Origin: Actinomycetales bacterium
GTDB lineage: Bacteria; Actinomycetota; Actinomycetes; Actinomycetales; Microbacteriaceae
Assembly (NCBI GenBank): GCA_017308515.1
Contig: JAFKEN010000015.1
Coordinates: 1-52,019 of the forward strand
Direction of reading: 5' to 3'
Length of the DNA stretch: 52,019 nt
This document shows positions 21,088 to 29,304 of this stretch, one piece after another. Made by a program: the position numbers and the translations under genes. Position 1 is the first letter of the stretch. The number at the start of each line of letters is the position of its first letter. The notes under the pieces are model-generated. The model saw only the letters and a list, made by a program, of their open reading frames with translations. It was not told the origin of the DNA and ran no database searches.

Positions 21088-22775
21088 CGGGGCGCGTCGG
21101 GCGCGGGCGCCCGACCCGGCGTCGCGAGGTCGGGGCGCGACGCCTCGCGCGGCGCCCCGAGAGCATCCGCGAGCGCGTCGGCCACCCGCAGCGCGAGCGC
21201 CGTGATCGTGAGCGTCGGGTTCGCGTGCCCGCTCGTCGGGAAGAGCGACCCGTCGGCGACGTAGACGTTCGCGGTGCCGTGCACGCGACCGTCGGGCGCG
21301 GCGGCGCCCTCGGCGGGGTCGGCGGACATCCGCACCGTGCCGAGCATGTGGGCCCGGTCGCGCACCCGGGTGCGCCACGACTCCGCGTCGGCCATCCACG
21401 GGGCCGGCTCGGGAGCCGGCAGCCCGAGTGCCGGGAACTGCTCGCCCACGAGCTCGAGCAGCCGACGGTGCGCGCGGAACTCGTCGTCGTGCAGCCGCCA
21501 GTCGACGCGAGCGCGCGGAACCCCGAGCGCGTCGGTCTCCTCGGCGAGGGTCACGCGGCTGTCGGGGTCGGGGCGCTGCTCGGCGAGGGCGTAGAGGTCG
21601 ACGCGGTCGACGAGGTAGCGCGGCGGGCGCCCGCGGGCGAGGCGCGCGAGTCCGCTCAGCACCCGCAGCGGGTGACGCAGCACGGCCGCGACGTCCGCGA
21701 CGGCCGACGGCTCGGGCCGGGCCGAGCGGTCGCGCCAGTACTCGACCGCCTCGGCATCGACGGCCGACGACCGCTCCCGCAGCCGTCGGCGCAGGCGCAG
21801 CCCCGCCTGCCACGGATCGTCACGCGCCGGGTACTCGTCGAGCCAGCACGCGGCCTGCACGAGCCCCTCAGCGCGCTGGATCGCGGGGGAGAGGGCGAGC
21901 CCGTGCACGTACGCGAGCCGGAACGGCCGCGCCCGTCGCCAGGACAGCCCGAAGCGGTCGCGGGTGCGGGCGGCGGCGCGCGGGCCGCGCCGGGTCGCGA
22001 CCGTCGCGAGTGCGACGCCGGGGTGATCCATGAGACAGCGCCCCACCCAGTCGTTGCCGAGACCGCTCGCGAGCAGCAGCCGTGGCGACTCGATCGCGCC
22101 GCCCGCGACGACGACCGCCCGCGCCGCGATCGCGGCCCGCGGCCCGCCGGGCGCGGCGACGTGCACCCGCTCGACCCGCCCGTCGACGTGCTCGAGGCGG
22201 ATCGCGGTCGCGCCCGTCAGCACGGTCGCCTCGGTCGGCACGTCGGTCGCGATCCGGGTGGGCGCCCACGGCTCCCGCCGGCCGCGCGCGAATTGCCAGA
22301 ACCGCGGCACGAGCGCCGCCGGGTCGGGGTCGGGGTGCGGGGCGCGCCGACCCAGCAGCCGCCACACGCCCGCGCCGTACTCCTGCTCGGCGAGGCCGTA
22401 GAGCTCGGCGGCGCGCGCGAGCCAGGGGGCGAGCTCGTCGGGGGTCAGCGGCCAGCCGGAGAGCGGGATCCAGTCGCGCCGTTCGTAGTCGATCGCGTCG
22501 AGCGGCGCGCAGCGACCCGACCACACCGCGGAGGTCCCGCCGAGCCCTCGCCGGCGCACCAGGCGCTGTGGCTGGGTGCGGGGCGCGCCGACGTCCTCGA
22601 TCGCGTCGAGATCGGCGCCGCCGGGCGCCTCGAGCGGCCCGCTCTCGACCACGACGACCCGCAGCCCGCGCGCGGCCAGCAGAGCGGAGGCGGGCAGCCC
22701 CGCGGGGCCGCTGCCGATCACGACGACGTCGGCCTCGGCGGGCGCCGGATCGCGCCGCAGGTCGAGCGAATGCAC
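21084..22775 (-). CDS. GMC-family FAD-dependent oxidoreductase
   Basis: A 563-aa flavoprotein. The N-terminal Rossmann motif is VVVIGSGPAGLPASALLAARG with the following VVVVESG strand. A GGTSAVWSGRC substrate-cofactor loop, VVVAGGAIESPRLLLASG, and the C-terminal GTVRMSADP...NVYVADGSLFPTSGHANPTLTITALALR segment define the GMC superfamily. Its members oxidise alcohols, sugars or sterols. The GTG at 22775 gives the typical short lead to the Rossmann strand; longer readings only mirror dxs. It is divergent from dxs and convergent with the GH16 gene, sharing a CTAG at the two stops. The substrate is unknown. Confidence 0.85.
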   Translation of the reverse strand: MHSLDLRRDPAPAEADVVVIGSGPAGLPASALLAARGLRVVVVESGPLEAPGGADLDAIEDVGAPRTQPQRLVRRRGLGGTSAVWSGRCAPLDAIDYERRDWIPLSGWPLTPDELAPWLARAAELYGLAEQEYGAGVWRLLGRRAPHPDPDPAALVPRFWQFARGRREPWAPTRIATDVPTEATVLTGATAIRLEHVDGRVERVHVAAPGGPRAAIAARAVVVAGGAIESPRLLLASGLGNDWVGRCLMDHPGVALATVATRRGPRAAARTRDRFGLSWRRARPFRLAYVHGLALSPAIQRAEGLVQAACWLDEYPARDDPWQAGLRLRRRLRERSSAVDAEAVEYWRDRSARPEPSAVADVAAVLRHPLRVLSGLARLARGRPPRYLVDRVDLYALAEQRPDPDSRVTLAEETDALGVPRARVDWRLHDDEFRAHRRLLELVGEQFPALGLPAPEPAPWMADAESWRTRVRDRAHMLGTVRMSADPAEGAAAPDGRVHGTANVYVADGSLFPTSGHANPTLTITALALRVADALADALGAPREASRPDLATPGRAPAPDAPR

Positions 22776-22811
22776 AGTCCCGAGGATCCCAGATCCGGGG
22801 GTGCTCCCGCG

Positions 22812-22817
22812 TAGGCT
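22812..22817 (+). promoter_or_regulatory. -10 element for leaderless dxs mRNA
   Basis: TAGGCT ends seven nucleotides before ATG 22825, with no Shine-Dalgarno between them. Confidence 0.55.
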
Positions 22818-22824
22818 GACGGTC

Positions 22825-24819
22825 ATGAGCGTGCTGGAGCGGATCCACGGCCCGCGCGACCTGGACGGACTGGATCGCGCCGAGCTCGCCGAGCTCGCCG
22901 ACGAGATCCGGCGCTTCCTGGTGCAGAACGTCGCCAAGACCGGCGGGCACCTGGGCCCCAACCTCGGCGTGGTGGAGCTGACCCTCGCGATCCACCGGGT
23001 CTTCGACTCGCCGCGCGACGCGATCGTCTTCGACACCGGTCACCAGAGCTACGTGCACAAGCTGCTGACCGGCCGGCAGGACTTCTCCCGCCTGCGCATG
23101 CGGGGCGGTCTCGCCGGCTACCCGCAGCGCTCCGAGAGCCCGCACGACATCGTCGAGAGCTCGCACGCCTCGAGCTCGCTGAGCTGGGCCGACGGCATCT
23201 CGAAGGCCTTCACGATGACCGGGCAGCGCGACCGGCACGTGGTCGCCGTCGTCGGCGACGGCGCGCTCACCGGCGGCATGACGTGGGAGGCGCTCAACAA
23301 CATCTCCGACGACAACGCCCGCAACCTGGTGATCGTCGTCAACGACAACGGCCGCAGCTACGCACCGACGATCGGCGGCATGGCGCGCTTCCTCAACGAC
23401 GTGCGCACCCGCCGCGGCTACCGCAGCCTCTACCGCTCGAGCCGCTGGCTCTTCGAGCGCTTCGGGGCCCCCGGCCGCGCGCTCTACCGCGGCACGCGCG
23501 GCGCGGTGCACGGGTTCCTCTCCCGCTTCAGCAACAACGAGGCGCTCTACTCGAACCTCGACATCAAGTACCTCGGGCCGGTGCACGGGCACGATCAGGC
23601 CGCGCTCGAGGAGGTCATGACCCAGGCGAAGGAGTACGGCGCCCCGGTCATCGTGCACGTCATCACCGAGAAGGGCCACGGCTACGGTCCGGCGGTCGCC
23701 GACGTCGCCGACCAGTTCCACGCGGTCGGCCAGATCGATCCCGAGACCGGGGAGCCGATCGAGACCGCGAGCCGCCCCTCCTGGACGAGCGTGTTCGCCG
23801 ACGAGATCGTCGAGCTCGCCGAGCGCGACCCGCGGCTCGTCGGGATCACCGCCGCGATGCTGCGCCCGACGGGCCTGCACCGCCTCGCCGAGCGGCACCC
23901 CGACCGCGTCTTCGATGTGGGGATCGCCGAGCAGCACGCCGCCACGAGCGCCGCCGGTCTCGCCTTCGGCGGTCTGCACCCGGTCGTCGCCGTCTACGCG
24001 ACCTTCATGAACCGCGCCTTCGACCAGGTCCTCATGGACGTCGCGCTGCACAAGGCGGGCGTCACCTTCGTGCTCGACCGCGCGGGCGTCACGGGCCCCG
24101 ACGGCCCGAGCCACCACGGCGTGTGGGACCTGTCGCTGCTGCAGCTCGTGCCCGGCATCCGCATCGCGGCGCCGCGTGACGCGAGCCGCCTGCGCGAGGA
24201 GCTCGCGGAGGCCGTCGCGGTCGACGACGGCCCGACCGTGCTGCGGTTCTCGAAGGGCAGCGTCGGCACCGAGTTCGAGGCCGTGCGGCGCACCGACGAC
24301 GGCGTCGACGTGCTGCGCGAGGCCGCCCACCGCGACGTGCTGCTCGTCGCCGTCGGCCCGATGGCGGGGCTCGCGCTGGCGGTGGCCGACCGGCTCGCGG
24401 CTCAGGGGATCGGGGCAACCGTCGTCGATCCGCGCTGGGTGATCCCGGTGCCGCACAGCGTCATCGAGATGGCGAAGGGCTACCGGCTGCTGGTCTCGAT
24501 CGAGGACGGCATCCGGGTCGGCGGCATCGGCACGCGCATCCGGCAGGATCTGCGCGCCGCCGGCAGCGACACCGCGGTCGACGAGCTCGGCCTGCCCGAT
24601 GCGTTCCTCGAGCACGGCTCGCGCGAGGAGATCCTCGCCGAGGCGGGCCTCACCGACCAGCGGATCGCGCGCGACATCGTCGCGCAGGTGCTGGGTCAGC
24701 GGGTGCCGATGGCGCGCAAGCTCGACGTCGAGGAGCGGCTCGACACGGCTCAGCTCGAGGAGGACGGCTCCGCGGTCGATGCCGGCGGCTCCGACACGCC
24801 GGGAGCCTCGGGCGCCTGA
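22825..24819 (+). CDS. dxs: 1-deoxy-D-xylulose-5-phosphate synthase
   Basis: A 664-aa thiamine-diphosphate enzyme catalysing the first step of the MEP isoprenoid pathway, joining pyruvate and glyceraldehyde 3-phosphate. Visible motifs are KTGGHLGPNLGVVELT, DTGHQSYVHKLLTGR, the ThDP/metal motif GDGALTGGMTWEALNNI, and the transketolase half VFDVGIAEQHAATSAAGLA with DRAGVTGPDGPSHHG. The C-terminus extends about 30 residues past the usual end. ATG 22825 is supported by a TAGGCT -10 box seven nucleotides upstream. The last 70 bp overlap the 3' end of the convergent membrane-protein gene. Confidence 0.96.
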   Translation: MSVLERIHGPRDLDGLDRAELAELADEIRRFLVQNVAKTGGHLGPNLGVVELTLAIHRVFDSPRDAIVFDTGHQSYVHKLLTGRQDFSRLRMRGGLAGYPQRSESPHDIVESSHASSSLSWADGISKAFTMTGQRDRHVVAVVGDGALTGGMTWEALNNISDDNARNLVIVVNDNGRSYAPTIGGMARFLNDVRTRRGYRSLYRSSRWLFERFGAPGRALYRGTRGAVHGFLSRFSNNEALYSNLDIKYLGPVHGHDQAALEEVMTQAKEYGAPVIVHVITEKGHGYGPAVADVADQFHAVGQIDPETGEPIETASRPSWTSVFADEIVELAERDPRLVGITAAMLRPTGLHRLAERHPDRVFDVGIAEQHAATSAAGLAFGGLHPVVAVYATFMNRAFDQVLMDVALHKAGVTFVLDRAGVTGPDGPSHHGVWDLSLLQLVPGIRIAAPRDASRLREELAEAVAVDDGPTVLRFSKGSVGTEFEAVRRTDDGVDVLREAAHRDVLLVAVGPMAGLALAVADRLAAQGIGATVVDPRWVIPVPHSVIEMAKGYRLLVSIEDGIRVGGIGTRIRQDLRAAGSDTAVDELGLPDAFLEHGSREEILAEAGLTDQRIARDIVAQVLGQRVPMARKLDVEERLDTAQLEEDGSAVDAGGSDTPGASGA

Positions 24820-25343
24820 GCTGTGCGCCGGTCGGCGCGCAGCGCGAGCGAGGCGGTGATCGCCCAGCCCGCGCCGGAGGCCACGCCGGCGAGGCCGACG
24901 AAGGGCAGGCCGAGCTGCACGGCCGACACGAGCGGCGGCACGTCGCCGCCTGAGGTCGTGCCGGTCGCGGCAAAGAGCGCGGCGATCCCCACGTAGGCGA
25001 GCACCAGCCCCAGCGCGGCGAACGCGGCGACGTGCGCCCCGCGCGGTCGCACGCGGCGCAGGAGCAACCCGAGCGCGAGACCCAGCGGCCAGCCGACGGT
25101 CAGCACCACGAGCAACGCGACCACCGCCGCCCCGACCGCGACCAGACCGCTGCCGACGAGATTCTCGGCGGGGCGACCGGGGTCGCCGCCGACGATCGCC
25201 GAGAACGCCGCCGTCACCGGGAGCGTTCCGAGGGCGAACAGCGCCCACGCGAGCACGACGCCGCGCACGAACTCTCCCGCGGTGAAAGCCATCGGGCGCT
25301 CGGCGGTGCGCACGACGCGACGCGGCGGGGAGGGTGCGGACAT
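24750..25343 (-). CDS. Four-helix membrane protein, hypothetical
   Basis: A 197-aa protein with four hydrophobic helices between residues ~22 and 170, an ALGTLPVTAAFSAIVGG loop and a disordered Ser/Pro/Ala tail. No family is recognised. The ATG at 25343 is supported by TAGCGT (complement of 25350-25355) exactly six nucleotides upstream, a leaderless arrangement. The 3' end overlaps dxs by 70 bp in the opposite orientation, so the two messages are complementary at their tails. Confidence 0.65.
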   Translation of the reverse strand: MSAPSPPRRVVRTAERPMAFTAGEFVRGVVLAWALFALGTLPVTAAFSAIVGGDPGRPAENLVGSGLVAVGAAVVALLVVLTVGWPLGLALGLLLRRVRPRGAHVAAFAALGLVLAYVGIAALFAATGTTSGGDVPPLVSAVQLGLPFVGLAGVASGAGWAITASLALRADRRTAQAPEAPGVSEPPASTAEPSSSS

Positions 25344-25349
25344 GCTCGA

Positions 25350-25355
25350 ACGCTA
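25350..25355 (-). promoter_or_regulatory. -10 element for a leaderless message
   Basis: TAGCGT on the minus strand ends six nucleotides before the ATG at 25343. Confidence 0.5.
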
Positions 25356-25422
25356 GCGCCCTGCCGGGCGGAGTTCCGCTCACAGCGGACGCGGCGTGCG
25401 CCCGCGTGTCGGAGGGTCGCGG

Positions 25423-25447
25423 TACTCTATGTGGACACTGCCCACAT
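25423..25447 (+). promoter_or_regulatory. Promoter and overlapping inverted repeat before the MFS gene
   Basis: TACTCT (25423-25428) is a likely -10. Directly after it ATGTGG (25429-25434) and CCACAT (25442-25447) form a 6-bp inverted repeat with a 7-nt spacer over the predicted transcription start. This is the usual place for a repressor operator on an exporter gene. No regulator gene is adjacent. Confidence 0.4.
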
Positions 25448-25519
25448 TCTCGCGTGGGCGGTCGCCGCTCCGCCCGCGGCGCCTCTGCATCCCCTCGCCG
25501 ACGAATCCCAGGAGCCGAC

Positions 25520-27052
25520 GTGTCCGCCGCCGCGACCCCCGCCGACCCGACCCCGACCGGGTCGATCCCGGCCGATCTCGCCCCCGCCGACGACGGTCGG
25601 CTGCCCTCGCGCACCCGCGTCGCCCTGGGCCTGCTGCTCGCGGCGACCTTCGTGGTCTTCCTCAACGAGACCACGATGAGCGTCGCGATCCCCGACATCA
25701 TGAAAGACCTCGGGGTGACTCCCGCGCTCGGCCAGTGGCTGACGACGGCCTTCGCGCTGACGATGGCGGTCGTGATCCCGGTGACCGGGTGGCTGCTGCA
25801 GCGACTCGATACCCGGCCGGTGTTCATCCTCGCCCTCGCCCTGTTCTCGGCCGGCACCCTGCTCGCGGCGCTCGCGCCGAGCTTCGGGGTGCTCATCGCC
25901 GCGCGCGTCGTGCAGGGCAGCGGCACGGCCGTGATGATGCCCCTCATGATGACGAGCGTGCTCACGCTCGTCCCGATGCAGTCGCGCGGCCGCTTCATGG
26001 GCCGGGTGTCGATCGTGCTGTCGGTCGCGCCCGCGATCGGGCCCGCGATCTCCGGCCTCATCCTGCGCTTCACCGACTGGCGCGGCCTGTTCTGGGTGAT
26101 GCTGCCGATCGCGCTCGTCATGCTCGTCATCGGCATCGCGCGGGTGCCCAACGTCTCCGAGCTGCGCCGGGTGCCGCTCGACGCGCTCTCGGTCGTGCTC
26201 TCGGCGTTCGCCTTCTCGGGCCTCGTCTACGGCCTCTCGAGCATCGGGCAGGCCGCGCAGGGCACCGCGCTCGTCGCGCAGTGGATCCCGCTCGCCATCG
26301 GCGGCGTGTTCCTGCTGCTCTTCGTGCTGCGCCAGCTGGCCCTGCAGAAGCGGGACGCGGCCTTCCTCGACCTGCGCACCTTCCGCGCGCGCACCTTCAC
26401 CGTCTCGGTCGTGCTGCTCATGATCGGCATGGTGTCGCTGTTCGGCATGGTCTTCGTGCTGCCGATCTACGCCGTCAACGTGCTCGGGCTCGAGGAGCTG
26501 CAGACCGGGCTGATCCTGCTGCCCGGCGGCCTGCTCATGGGTCTGCTCGGGCCGGTCGTGGGCCGGCTCTTCGACCGGGTCGGGCCCCGCCCGCTCGTGA
26601 TCCCCGGCGTGCTGATCGTGAGCGCCGTGTTCTGGGGGCTCACCATGCTCTCCGAGCAGACGCCGTGGCCGTTCCTGCTCGCGGCGCACCTGACGCTGAG
26701 CGTCGGCCTCGCGTTCCTCTTCACGCCGCTGTTCACCGCGGGCCTCGGCGCGCTCCCGCCGCACCTGTACTCGCACGGCTCGGCGACGCTCGCGACCCTG
26801 CAGCAGGTCGCCGGCGCCGCGGGCGCGGCGCTGTTCGCGGCGTTCCTCACGATCGGAGTCACCGCTGCCGGGGCGGCCGACCCCAACGTCGCGAACCCGA
26901 CCGAGCTCGCCGCCGGGGTGCGCCTCGCCTTCCTCACCGGCGCGATCGTCTCGCTCGCGCTGATCCCCGTCGCGTTCCTGGTGCGGCGTCCGGCGGAGCC
27001 GGAGGTGCGCGACGAGGATCTCGAGACCGGCGCGATCCCGGTCACGCACTGA
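25520..27052 (+). CDS. MFS multidrug exporter, DHA2 family
   Basis: A 510-aa major facilitator with about 14 transmembrane helices. Family signs are FVVFLNETTMSVAIPDIMKDL in helix 1, the LTTAFALTMAVVIPVTGWLLQRLDTRPVF motif-A-type region, RVVQGSGTAVMMPL (motif B) and SVAPAIGPAISGLI (motif C, typical of drug/H+ antiporters). It is closest in style to the EmrB/QacA group. The GTG start has AGGAG five nucleotides upstream. An inverted repeat overlaps the promoter and a 22-bp hairpin terminates the gene. The transported compound cannot be predicted. Confidence 0.88.
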   Translation: MSAAATPADPTPTGSIPADLAPADDGRLPSRTRVALGLLLAATFVVFLNETTMSVAIPDIMKDLGVTPALGQWLTTAFALTMAVVIPVTGWLLQRLDTRPVFILALALFSAGTLLAALAPSFGVLIAARVVQGSGTAVMMPLMMTSVLTLVPMQSRGRFMGRVSIVLSVAPAIGPAISGLILRFTDWRGLFWVMLPIALVMLVIGIARVPNVSELRRVPLDALSVVLSAFAFSGLVYGLSSIGQAAQGTALVAQWIPLAIGGVFLLLFVLRQLALQKRDAAFLDLRTFRARTFTVSVVLLMIGMVSLFGMVFVLPIYAVNVLGLEELQTGLILLPGGLLMGLLGPVVGRLFDRVGPRPLVIPGVLIVSAVFWGLTMLSEQTPWPFLLAAHLTLSVGLAFLFTPLFTAGLGALPPHLYSHGSATLATLQQVAGAAGAALFAAFLTIGVTAAGAADPNVANPTELAAGVRLAFLTGAIVSLALIPVAFLVRRPAEPEVRDEDLETGAIPVTH

Positions 27053-27079
27053 CGGCGCCCTCCGTCACCGAGACGACGC

Positions 27080-27127
27080 CGACACGAGGACGGCCCCGGG
27101 GATCTCCCCGGGGCCGTCCTCGTGTCG
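27080..27127. terminator. Bidirectional 22-bp hairpin terminator
   Basis: A perfect 22-bp stem (27080-27101 with 27106-27127) closes a 4-nt ATCT loop. It lies between the convergent MFS and fadB genes and should stop transcripts from both sides, although no T-run is present. Confidence 0.8.
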
Positions 27128-27146
27128 TCCTGACGCTGCGCCGTCC

Positions 27147-29300
27147 TTACTGCACGCCGCGGATCGGCGGGTGGTGGAAGGTGTCGCCGAAGGCCCGCTC
27201 GCTCGCGCCGACCCGGTCGAGGTAGGGCGTGATCCCGCCCATCTGGAACGGGTAGCCCGCGCCGAGGATCATGCAGAGGTCGATGTCCTCCGGGGCCGCG
27301 ACGACCTTCTCCTCGAGCATGCGGTGGATCTCGTCGGCGAGACCGGTCTCGAAGCGGTCCCGCAGCTGCTCGACGCTCAGCGGCGTCGCATCCGCGGGGG
27401 TGTGCTTCGCGACGATCTCGAGCGCCTTCGGGTCGTACCCGGTGACCTTGCCCTTCGAGTCCTTGCTGAGGATGTGGCCGTGGTCGGCGAGCTCGTGCAG
27501 CGAGGTGCTCTCGAAGAAGCGGTCCGGGAAGGCCGCGTGGTGGGTGTCGAGCACGTGCGCGCCGACCTTGAGGCCGACGAGCTCGAGCAGCACGAAGGGG
27601 TCCATCGGCAGGCCGAAGGGCCTGATCGCCTCGACGACGCGCTCGAAGGGCGTTCCCTGCTCGACCGCGTGCATCGCCTCGCCGAGCACCTTCGCGAGCA
27701 CCCGGTTCACGACGAAGCCGGGGGAGTCGGTCGTGATGACGGCGTTCTTGCGCAGGTCCTTCGCGACGACCATCGCGGTGCTGAGCGCCGCCTCGGAGGT
27801 CTTCGAGGCCTTGACCACCTCGATGAGCGGCATCACGGCGACCGGGTTGAAGAAGTGGAAGCCCACGAGACGCTCGGGGTGCTTCAGCTTCGCGCCGATC
27901 TCGTCGACCGAGAGGCTCGAGGTGTTGGTCGCGAGGATCGCGTCCTCGGCGATGAACTGCTCGACCTGGCCGAACACCTCCTGCTTGACGGCGACCTCCT
28001 CGAAGACCGCCTCGATGACCCAGTCGCAGTCGGCGAAGTCGGCCTTGTCGACGGTGCCGTGCACGAGGGCGGTGAGGCGGTTGGCCTCGTCCTGTCCGAT
28101 GCGGCCCTTGTCGCGCAGCTTCTCGATCTCGTCGTGGATGTAGGCGACGCCCTTGTCGACGCGCGCCTGGTCGAGGTCGGTGATGACGACCGGCACCTGC
28201 AGGCGCCGCACGAAGAGCAGCGCGAACTGGCTCGCCATGAGGCCCGCGCCGAGCACGCCCACCTTGGTGATCTTCTTCGCCAGCTCCTTGTCGGGCGCGC
28301 CCGCCGGTCGCTTGGCGCGCTTCTGCACGAGGTCGAAGGCGTAGATCGAGGCGCGGAACTGATCGCCCGAGATGAGGTCGGCGAGCGCCTCGTCCTCCGC
28401 GGCGAAGCCCTTCGCCTGGTCGACCTTCGCGGCGTCCTTGAGCAGCTGCAGCGCGCGGTAGGGGCTCTGCGGCACCTCGCCGATGCGCTCCTTGAGCGTC
28501 TTCTCGGCGATCTGGATCGCGATCGGCCACTTGGTCTTCTTCTCGATGAGCCCCGGCTCGTTCGAGCGCTTCACCTTGATCGAGCCGCCGAGCACGCCGT
28601 CGGCCCAGCGCAGCGAGTCCTCGAGGAAGTTCGCGGGGCCGAACATCGCGTCGGCGATGCCGAGCTCGAAGGCCTGCGGGCCCTTGAGCATGCGGTTCTG
28701 CTTGAGCGGGTTGCTGATGACGACCTCGAGCGCGTTCTCGATGCCGATCAGGTTCGGCAGCAGGTAGGCGCCGCCCCAGCCCGGGATGATGCCCAGGAAC
28801 ACCTCGGGCAGCGCGAACGCCGGCACCGAGGAGTCGATCGTGCGGTAGGTCGAGTTGAGCCCGATCTCCACGCCGCCGCCGAGGGCGAGGCCGTTGTAGA
28901 AGGTGAAACTCGGAACACCGAGGGTGCCGAGCTTGCCGAGCACCCGGTGCCCGAGCTTCGCCATCAGCCAGCCGGTCTCGCGATCCGGGATCTGACCGAC
29001 CTTCGACAGGTCGGCGCCGGCCGCGAAGATGAACGGCTTGCCGATCACGGCGACGCCCGCGATCTCCTTCGCGGCCGCGCGCGCCGCGAGGGTCTCGAGT
29101 ACGCCCTCGAGCTCGAGCAGCGTCGCCGGGCCGAGCGTATTGGGGCGGGTGTGGTCGCGCCCGTTGTCGAGCGTGATGAGGGCGATCGTGCGGCCCGAGG
29201 GCATGCGCACGTCGCGCACGAAGGAGTGCGTGATCACCTCGTCGGGGTCGAGCCCGACGAGCTTGTCGAAGTCGGGTTCGGTCGCGTTCGTCTTCGCCAT
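27147..29300 (-). CDS. fadB: Fatty-acid oxidation multifunctional protein: enoyl-CoA hydratase / 3-hydroxyacyl-CoA dehydrogenase
   Basis: A 717-aa two-enzyme protein of beta-oxidation. Residues ~1-310 form the crotonase domain: IALITLDNG, the oxyanion loop FAAGADLSKVG and NGLALGGGVEIGLNS. Residues ~340-717 form 3-hydroxyacyl-CoA dehydrogenase with the NAD-binding KVGVLGAGLMAS, NTSSLSVDEIG, FHFFNPVAVMPLIEVV and DSPGFVVNRVL. It hydrates enoyl-CoA and oxidises 3-hydroxyacyl-CoA. The ATG at 29300 gives a normal N-terminus (AKTNATEPDF). The thiolase gene lies four nucleotides upstream in the same operon and supplies the final step. Confidence 0.94.
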   Translation of the reverse strand: MAKTNATEPDFDKLVGLDPDEVITHSFVRDVRMPSGRTIALITLDNGRDHTRPNTLGPATLLELEGVLETLAARAAAKEIAGVAVIGKPFIFAAGADLSKVGQIPDRETGWLMAKLGHRVLGKLGTLGVPSFTFYNGLALGGGVEIGLNSTYRTIDSSVPAFALPEVFLGIIPGWGGAYLLPNLIGIENALEVVISNPLKQNRMLKGPQAFELGIADAMFGPANFLEDSLRWADGVLGGSIKVKRSNEPGLIEKKTKWPIAIQIAEKTLKERIGEVPQSPYRALQLLKDAAKVDQAKGFAAEDEALADLISGDQFRASIYAFDLVQKRAKRPAGAPDKELAKKITKVGVLGAGLMASQFALLFVRRLQVPVVITDLDQARVDKGVAYIHDEIEKLRDKGRIGQDEANRLTALVHGTVDKADFADCDWVIEAVFEEVAVKQEVFGQVEQFIAEDAILATNTSSLSVDEIGAKLKHPERLVGFHFFNPVAVMPLIEVVKASKTSEAALSTAMVVAKDLRKNAVITTDSPGFVVNRVLAKVLGEAMHAVEQGTPFERVVEAIRPFGLPMDPFVLLELVGLKVGAHVLDTHHAAFPDRFFESTSLHELADHGHILSKDSKGKVTGYDPKALEIVAKHTPADATPLSVEQLRDRFETGLADEIHRMLEEKVVAAPEDIDLCMILGAGYPFQMGGITPYLDRVGASERAFGDTFHHPPIRGVQ

Positions 29301-29304
29301 GGCC

